The notes below the pieces were generated by a model. That model had not been told where the DNA came from. It searched no databases and saw nothing but the letters and a program-made list of their open reading frames with translations. Of a stretch of DNA of 35,948 nucleotides, positions 31,485 through 35,948 are shown piece by piece; position 1 is the first letter of the stretch, and every line of letters begins with the position of its first letter. Position numbers and translations under genes: made by a program. The stretch lies in contig CANRPI010000010.1 in NCBI GenBank assembly GCA_947632475.1, positions 1 to 35,948 of the forward strand. Reading direction: 5' to 3'. Source of the stretch: an uncultured Clostridia bacterium (GTDB taxonomy: Bacteria; Bacillota; Clostridia; TANB77; CAG-508).

Positions 31485-31503
31485 ACTGTAAATTTTTTAC
31501 AGT
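31485..31503 (-). promoter_or_regulatory. Palindrome in the spo0A leader
   Basis: ACTGTAAA-TTT-TTTACAGT, perfect 8-bp arms, directly downstream of the spo0A -10 and upstream of its Shine-Dalgarno. It could be an operator or an mRNA stem. It does not match the Spo0A box. Confidence 0.5.
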
Positions 31504-31506
31504 CAA

Positions 31507-31535
31507 ATTATATTATTTTATTTGGGGATTTGCAA
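31507..31535 (-). promoter_or_regulatory. Promoter of spo0A
   Basis: Minus-strand TTGCAA (31530-31535), 17-bp spacer, TATAAT (31507-31512). It looks sigma-A-like, not sigma-H. Confidence 0.7.
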
Positions 31536-31579
31536 TAGTTTTTGGAAAATTTTTCCATATTTTTACAAAATAAGTTTTT

Positions 31580-32221
31580 TCATATATTTTTAGTTATGTA
31601 TTTTTTAGATAATTCTTTTATTTGTTTTATATTTAGCTTTTTTGTTTCATAATCTTGCATCAATTTACTTTTTTTATCCTCTTCTAATTCTATTATACAG
31701 ATAATATTTTCTTCGTATTTTGAATTTATGATATTTATTTCATTGTTTCTACAATAATATTTAAATCTTTCAAATTGACTGTATTCAACTACAATTTCCA
31801 TTTGCATTCCTATGTCTATTTCAAGTTTAGTTGATTTTTCAATTGCTTTAATTAAGCTTTCAGAATAAGCCCTTACCAATCCACCTGTTCCTAAAAGGAT
31901 TCCTCCAAAATATCTTGTGACTATAATTAAAACATTTACTAAGTTGTTTTTGCTTAAAATATTTAACATAGGAGCTCCAGCTGTACCTGAAGGCTCCCCA
32001 TCATCACTTGATTTTTCTATTATTCTACCATCATCAATAATTCTATATGCTATACAATTATGTCTTGAGTCAAAATATTGCTTTTTAGTTGACTTTATTA
32101 TATTTTCGGCTTGCTCAATATTTTCTACATAAAATAGGTTTGCAATAAATTTTGACTTTTTTTCTACTACTTCTACTTGAACATTTTCTTTTATTGTTAT
32201 AAACCTACTACTTACTATCAA
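31580..32221 (-). CDS. YigZ/IMPACT family protein
   Basis: About 213 aa from a TTG at 32219-32221, which lies behind AAGGAGG; the frame is open to an ATG at 32260 that would overlap the preceding gene by 16 bases. The N-terminal UPF0029 domain shows EKKSKFIANLFYVENIEQAE, DSRHNCIAYRI, SSDDGEPSGTAGAPML and VTRYFGGILLGTGGLVRAYS, the hallmarks of YigZ/YvyE. The C-terminal half is the DUF1949-like ferredoxin fold. It is related to eukaryotic IMPACT; the bacterial role is not settled. Last gene of the minus-strand operon from 35757. Confidence 0.9.
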   Translation of the reverse strand: MIVSSRFITIKENVQVEVVEKKSKFIANLFYVENIEQAENIIKSTKKQYFDSRHNCIAYRIIDDGRIIEKSSDDGEPSGTAGAPMLNILSKNNLVNVLIIVTRYFGGILLGTGGLVRAYSESLIKAIEKSTKLEIDIGMQMEIVVEYSQFERFKYYCRNNEINIINSKYEENIICIIELEEDKKSKLMQDYETKKLNIKQIKELSKKYITKNI

Positions 32222-32244
32222 TTTATATAAAATTTCCTCCTTGT

Positions 32245-33531
32245 TTAATCTTTTATACAATTAATTCCTGCTACATAACCAGTTGAATAAGCAATTTGCA
32301 AATTGAATCCTCCTGTATATGCATCTACATCTATTATTTCACCTGCTAAATATAGTCCGTTTACTAATTTAGATTGCATTGTTTTTGGATTTATTTCTTT
32401 GATAGATACTCCTCCACTTGTTATTATAGCTTCTTCTATTGGTCTAAATGTTTTTATTTGTAATTCAAAATTTTTTAGTGTTTTAATAAATCTTTTTCTT
32501 TCTTCTTTTGTTATTTCATTTACCTTTTTTTCTTGATTTATTTGACTTTTTTCTATTACTGATGGTATTAACTTTTGTGGTAATAACTTGTTTAAACTAT
32601 TTTTGAATTGCTTATTTTTGAATTCTTCAAAGTCTCTTAAAATTCTGGCTTCTAATTTTTCATATGTTAATGCTGGTTTTAAGTCTATACTTAAAGTTAT
32701 TGATTTATTTTTCATCTTATTTTCTATTTCTTTGTACCTTACTATATGTGATGTACTACTAAGTATTATTGGACCAGATACTCCGTAATGTGTGAATATC
32801 ATTTCTCCAAAATCTTCATATAATATTTTTTCTTTATCTAAAAGTTTGATTTTTACATTTTTTAAACTTAGTCCTTGCAATTCTTTACAAATTTTTGAAT
32901 CATAGATTTCTAAAGGAACTAATGATGGTCTTAAGTTTGTTATTGTGTGCCCAAGTTTTTTTAACATTTCATAACCATCCCCAGTTGAACCAGTTAATGG
33001 ATAACTTTTCCCCCCTGTTGCTACAATTACTTTGTCACATTCTATAATTTCTTTATTTGTTTTTACAGCATATACTTTTTCTTCTTCACTTTTTTCTATT
33101 TCTGACTTTTTAGTTTTATTAGTTAAAATCTTTTCTACTTTTGTGTTATACATTATCTTTACTTTTAGTTTTTTTAGTCTCTCAATAAAACATTTTTGCA
33201 CATCTAAAGCTTTGTCTGTTATAGGAAATACCCTATTTCCTCTTTCTTCTTTTACTTTTAAACCTTCTTCTTCTAACATTTTTATTATGTCTTTATTTGT
33301 GAATGTTTTAAAACTGCTGTATAAAAATTTGCCATTTCCTGGTGTATTTTTTATAAACTCTTCCATATCTAAAGAAGATGTAATATTACATCTTCCTTTT
33401 CCTGTTATTAATAATTTTTTTCCTAACATTGGCATCTTTTCTAAAATTATTACTTCATTTTTGCTAAAAGTTGCTGCTGCTATTGCTGCCATCATTCCTG
33501 CTGGACCTCCGCCAATTATTACTATTTTCAT
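32245..33531 (-). CDS. HI0933-family NAD(P)/FAD-dependent oxidoreductase
   Basis: 428 aa from ATG 33529-33531, chosen for AAAGGA nine bases upstream. The Rossmann motif VIIGGGPAGMMAAIAAA binds FAD. LLITGKGRCNITS is the family signature. VIVATGGKSYPLTGSTGDGY and a C-terminal GLYLAGEIIDVDAYTGGFNL complete the HI0933/YhiN pattern. Members (including BaiN) are flavoproteins with mostly unknown substrates. Overlaps the frame of YigZ, so the two are probably co-translated. Confidence 0.92.
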   Translation of the reverse strand: MKIVIIGGGPAGMMAAIAAATFSKNEVIILEKMPMLGKKLLITGKGRCNITSSLDMEEFIKNTPGNGKFLYSSFKTFTNKDIIKMLEEEGLKVKEERGNRVFPITDKALDVQKCFIERLKKLKVKIMYNTKVEKILTNKTKKSEIEKSEEEKVYAVKTNKEIIECDKVIVATGGKSYPLTGSTGDGYEMLKKLGHTITNLRPSLVPLEIYDSKICKELQGLSLKNVKIKLLDKEKILYEDFGEMIFTHYGVSGPIILSSTSHIVRYKEIENKMKNKSITLSIDLKPALTYEKLEARILRDFEEFKNKQFKNSLNKLLPQKLIPSVIEKSQINQEKKVNEITKEERKRFIKTLKNFELQIKTFRPIEEAIITSGGVSIKEINPKTMQSKLVNGLYLAGEIIDVDAYTGGFNLQIAYSTGYVAGINCIKD

Positions 33532-33532
33532 G

Positions 33533-34468
33533 TTATTTGTTCCTTTCAGTTTTTTCATTTTCTTGGCTATTTAACATTTGTTCTATTAAATCAGTGTATT
33601 CACTTTCTGTTTTTTTGCTTTTTGTTTTCTTTTTACTTTTTTCTTCTTTCTCTTCTTTTTCTGCTTTTGTTTGTTTTTTTCCTTTTGTTTCCTTCTTTTC
33701 TTTTGTTTCTTTACTTTCTTTTGTTTCTTTATTTTCTTTTGTTTCTTTATTTTCTTTTGTTTCTTTATTTTCTTTTGTTTCTTCTTCAATTTCTTCAATT
33801 TCTAAATCTTCAGTGTCTTCTGGTCCATCACCATTTAAATATCCTATGTTATTTGCTTGTGCTTCTCTTATGTATTTCTCTAATAAGTCTTCTTCTTCTT
33901 TTTCTTCCTTTTTTTGTTCTTCTTCTAAATAATTTTCTACATCTTGCTCATCTTCTAATTCTATGCCGTCTTCATCTTGTTCTTCTAAGTCTGAGTCCAT
34001 AGAATGTTTCTTTTCTTTTGAACCTAAGTCTAATGATTTTTTTTCTTCTTCTAATCCTATATCTATAGGATTTTTTTCTTCTTCTAATCCAAAATTTATA
34101 GAATCATTTTCCTCTAATCCTAAATTCATAGAATCGTTTTCCTCTAATCCTAAATTCATAGAATCATTTTCTTCTTCTAAATCTGTATTAATAGCATAAA
34201 TATTTTCTTGTATTTCATTTTGTTTAGCTATTTCTTGATTATTTTCCTGTGGTTCAAATTCATCTCTTAAAAGGTCTCTATATTTTTCTTCTCTTCTATC
34301 TCTTTGTTTTTCTTTAATTTTTTCTTTGCTTGTCTTTTTTTCTTCTTTTATTTTCTTTTGTATATTTTTTTCGGCTTGCTTTTGTGCTTCTCTTTGACTT
34401 CTTCCTCCTAAAATTAGAATCATTAATATTAACACTATTAAGACTAATATTACTGCAACAAACGTCAT
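33533..34468 (-). CDS. Single-pass membrane protein with charged tandem repeats
   Basis: 311 aa from ATG 34466-34468 (GGAGG eight bases upstream). One N-terminal membrane segment (TFVAVILVLIVLILMILILG), then a very basic helix (about 25-70), then acidic repeats. Residues about 100-165 carry five or six 10-11-residue units of the type EENDSMNLGL. Residues about 235-265 carry KETKEN repeated in tandem (18-bp DNA repeat, 33715-33780). The remainder is Lys/Glu-rich, ending SEYTDLIEQMLNSQENEKTE. No enzyme domain. It may be a membrane-tethered coiled-coil or disordered linker; function unknown. It sits in an operon with the flavoprotein and the PLP enzyme. Confidence 0.8.
   Translation of the reverse strand: MTFVAVILVLIVLILMILILGGRSQREAQKQAEKNIQKKIKEEKKTSKEKIKEKQRDRREEKYRDLLRDEFEPQENNQEIAKQNEIQENIYAINTDLEEENDSMNLGLEENDSMNLGLEENDSINFGLEEEKNPIDIGLEEEKKSLDLGSKEKKHSMDSDLEEQDEDGIELEDEQDVENYLEEEQKKEEKEEEDLLEKYIREAQANNIGYLNGDGPEDTEDLEIEEIEEETKENKETKENKETKENKETKESKETKEKKETKGKKQTKAEKEEKEEKSKKKTKSKKTESEYTDLIEQMLNSQENEKTERNK
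33712..33785. repeat. Tandem 18-bp coding repeat (KETKEN)
   Basis: TTTTGTTTCTTTATTTTC recurs about four times in tandem on the plus strand, encoding KETKEN on the minus strand. Copies are nearly identical, so the copy number may vary between strains. A second coding repeat (about 30 bp, LGLEEND) lies at about 34030-34170. Confidence 0.85.
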
Positions 34469-34487
34469 TATTTTTTCCTCCATTCTA

Positions 34488-34507
34488 TGATAGTTTTTAC
34501 TATCATT
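34488..34507 (-). other. Small hairpin between the PLP enzyme gene and the membrane protein gene
   Basis: ATGATAG-TTTTTA-CTATCAT, 7-bp stem, no U-run; probably not a terminator. Confidence 0.35.
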
Positions 34508-34524
34508 TTATCTTTTATGTATCA

Positions 34525-35757
34525 TCAATTGTTTTTCATATGTTTTATTGCTCCAAGTATTCCTAATTTTCCATATTCATATGTTAGTCCACCTTGCATA
34601 TATGCAATAAATGGTTCTCTTATTGGTCCATCACAGCTAAGTTCTATGGTTGAACCTTGTGTAAATGTTCCTGCTGCCATAATTACTTTGTCATCATATC
34701 CTCCCATATCACTTGGAAATGGAATTACATTTGAATCTATAGGTGATGATTTTTGTATTCCTTGGCAAAATTTTACTAGATCTTCTTCTGTTCCTAAATG
34801 TATGGTTTGCACAATATCTGCTCTTGTTTCATTATATTTTGGCTCTACTTCATATCCAAGTTTTTCTAATATTCTACTTGCAAATATTGCCGTTTTTAAA
34901 CTACTTGCAACCACTGAGGGTGCAAAGAATAGGCCTTTTATTAATAGCGTATTTTGATTTAATGATGGTCCTATTTCTTTGCCAACCCCTGGAGCTGTTA
35001 GTCTTTCACTGCAAAGTTCTATTAAGTCTTTTCTTCCTACTATATATGCTCCAGAAGTTGCTATTCCTGCCCCTAAGTTTTTCATAAGTGAACCAACTGC
35101 AATATCTGCTCCTACTTCTATTGGTTCTTTTTCTTCTACAAATTCTCCATAACAGTTGTCTACCATTATTATTACTTCTTGGTTTACTTCTCTTATTGCT
35201 TTTATTGCTTTTTCTATTTTTTCTATGGTTAGACTTTTTCTAGTTGAGTATCCTCTTGACCTTTGTATTTCTACTAGTTTTACGTCTTTTTTTGCTAATC
35301 TTGATTGGATTTTTTCTATGTCAAATTCATTGTTTTTTAGCTCTATTTGCTCATATTTTATATCAAATGCCTTTAAGGAACTTTTGCTTTCTTCTTTTCC
35401 TATTCCTATTACTGTTTGCAGTGTGTCATATGGAGCTCCAGTTATGCTTATCATGGTGTCTTTTGGTCTTAATAGTGCTGATAGTGTTACACTTAGTGCA
35501 TGTGTTCCTGATATTAATTGTACTCTTACTAATGAATCTTCTGCTTTGAAAATTTTACTATAGATTTCTTCTATTTTGTTTCTTCCAGCTTCGTCAATTC
35601 CATATCCAGTTGAACTATTTAAGTGTGATTCTTGTAAATTGCATTCTTGAAATGCTTCTAATACCTTTTTACTGTTTTTTTTGCATATTTCTTCTACTTC
35701 TTCTAATTTTGGTTGTATTTCTTTTTCAACTTGTTTTTCTAATTCTTCTAAATTCAT
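34525..35757 (-). CDS. Methionine gamma-lyase family PLP enzyme (aluminum resistance protein-like)
   Basis: 410 aa, fold type I PLP enzyme of the Met_gamma_lyase/YnbB family. STGYGIDEAGRNKIEEIYSK near residue 50 and QLISGTHALSVTLSALLRP near 80 are family signatures. VDNCYGEFVE holds the Asp that binds the PLP ring, and VGSLMKNLGAGIATSG the Schiff-base Lys226. Later PFPSDMGGYDDKVIMAAGTF and the C-terminal DGPIREPFIAYMQGGLTYE are characteristic. The family was once called aluminum resistance protein; the true reaction is probably on sulfur amino acids. AGAAGGA precedes the ATG. Upstream DNA is repetitive. Confidence 0.92.
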   Translation of the reverse strand: MNLEELEKQVEKEIQPKLEEVEEICKKNSKKVLEAFQECNLQESHLNSSTGYGIDEAGRNKIEEIYSKIFKAEDSLVRVQLISGTHALSVTLSALLRPKDTMISITGAPYDTLQTVIGIGKEESKSSLKAFDIKYEQIELKNNEFDIEKIQSRLAKKDVKLVEIQRSRGYSTRKSLTIEKIEKAIKAIREVNQEVIIMVDNCYGEFVEEKEPIEVGADIAVGSLMKNLGAGIATSGAYIVGRKDLIELCSERLTAPGVGKEIGPSLNQNTLLIKGLFFAPSVVASSLKTAIFASRILEKLGYEVEPKYNETRADIVQTIHLGTEEDLVKFCQGIQKSSPIDSNVIPFPSDMGGYDDKVIMAAGTFTQGSTIELSCDGPIREPFIAYMQGGLTYEYGKLGILGAIKHMKNN

Positions 35758-35780
35758 TTTTTATATCATTCCTTCTGTTA

Positions 35781-35948
35781 TTATAAATATTATTTTTTGC
35801 TATAAGATATATTTCTTTATAAATATTATTTTTCCTGCTATAAAACATATTTCTTTATAAATATTATTCCTCCTGCTATAAAACATTTTTCTTTATAAAT
35901 ATTTTCCTGCTATAAAACATATTTCTTTATAAATACTATTCCTCCTGC
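35781..35948. repeat. Tandem repeats of 34-38 bp upstream of the PLP enzyme gene
   Basis: About 4.5 degenerate copies of a unit built around TTATAAATATTAT...CCTGCTATAAAACATATTTC, with copies anchored at 35781, 35817, 35855, 35893 and 35927, running off the window. On the minus strand several units read GCAGGAGGAATA..., which looks like a Shine-Dalgarno, followed by an ATG. No gene is supported in it. Confidence 0.85.

Noticed and set aside
33586..33798. 70-aa Lys-rich minus-strand ORF inside the repeat protein
   Set aside because: A shifted reading of the KETKEN repeats; low complexity follows from the DNA repeat, not from a gene.

Overview
The window is about 36 kb of very AT-rich DNA from a low-GC, anaerobic, probably endospore-forming Firmicute of the Clostridia type. 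The evidence is the gene order ftsQ/divIB - two DUF881 genes - sbp - ftsA - ftsZ, full-length Spo0A plus a Spo0E-like regulator, pyruvate formate-lyase with its activase, AdhE, sortase B, and consensus sigma-A promoters (TTGACA-17-TATAAT) with strong Shine-Dalgarno sites. The exact lineage cannot be read from the sequence; an uncultured gut clostridium is a guess.

Layout. 1-6376 (minus): cell-wall and division cluster murA > divIB > DUF881 (frameshifted) > DUF881 > sbp > ftsA > ftsZ (cut by the window edge). 6554-8185 (plus): asnS. 8207-10880 (minus): adhE, broken by one extra base. 10964-12071 (minus): membrane-anchored LytM/M23 peptidase. 12311-15874 (plus): XRE regulator, then pflB-pflA. 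15952-21513 (minus): winged-helix protein, S1-domain protein, a 56-aa Spo0E-like gene missed by simple ORF calling, the YfmH/YfmF M16 pair, and rpsU. 21738-23871 (minus): class B sortase and a cohesin/Ig-like surface protein with an IPNTG sorting signal. 24280-24698: divergent tRNA-Arg(ACG) and tRNA-Pro(UGG). 24731-26289: small XRE gene, a decayed prophage lysis cassette (holin remnant joined to amidase remnant), a 24-bp perfect palindrome, and a compact locus that looks like an Fst/par-type type I toxin-antitoxin system. 26458-28431 (minus): self-regulated GntR - ABC ATPase - ABC permease operon. 28450-30616 (minus): a RiPP-like cluster of six-Cys precursor, radical SAM/SPASM enzyme and, past a terminator, a methyltransferase. 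30644-31535: spo0A. 31580-35757 (minus): YigZ, HI0933-type flavoprotein, a charged repeat-rich membrane protein and a Met-gamma-lyase-like PLP enzyme. Tandem repeats end the window.

The most notable items are: (1) the convergent-promoter locus at 25914-26289. It has a 27-aa hydrophobic peptide gene, a shared bidirectional terminator, and an antisense RNA carrying the complement of a repeated copy of the peptide's start region. (2) The precursor/maturase pair at 29178-30516, with its own consensus promoter and an attenuator-like hairpin between the two genes. (3) Two independent +1 frameshifts, in adhE and a DUF881 gene, at the same local sequence CCACGGA, where a Pro-Gly pair is expected. All functional calls are from reading the sequence; no database search was run.
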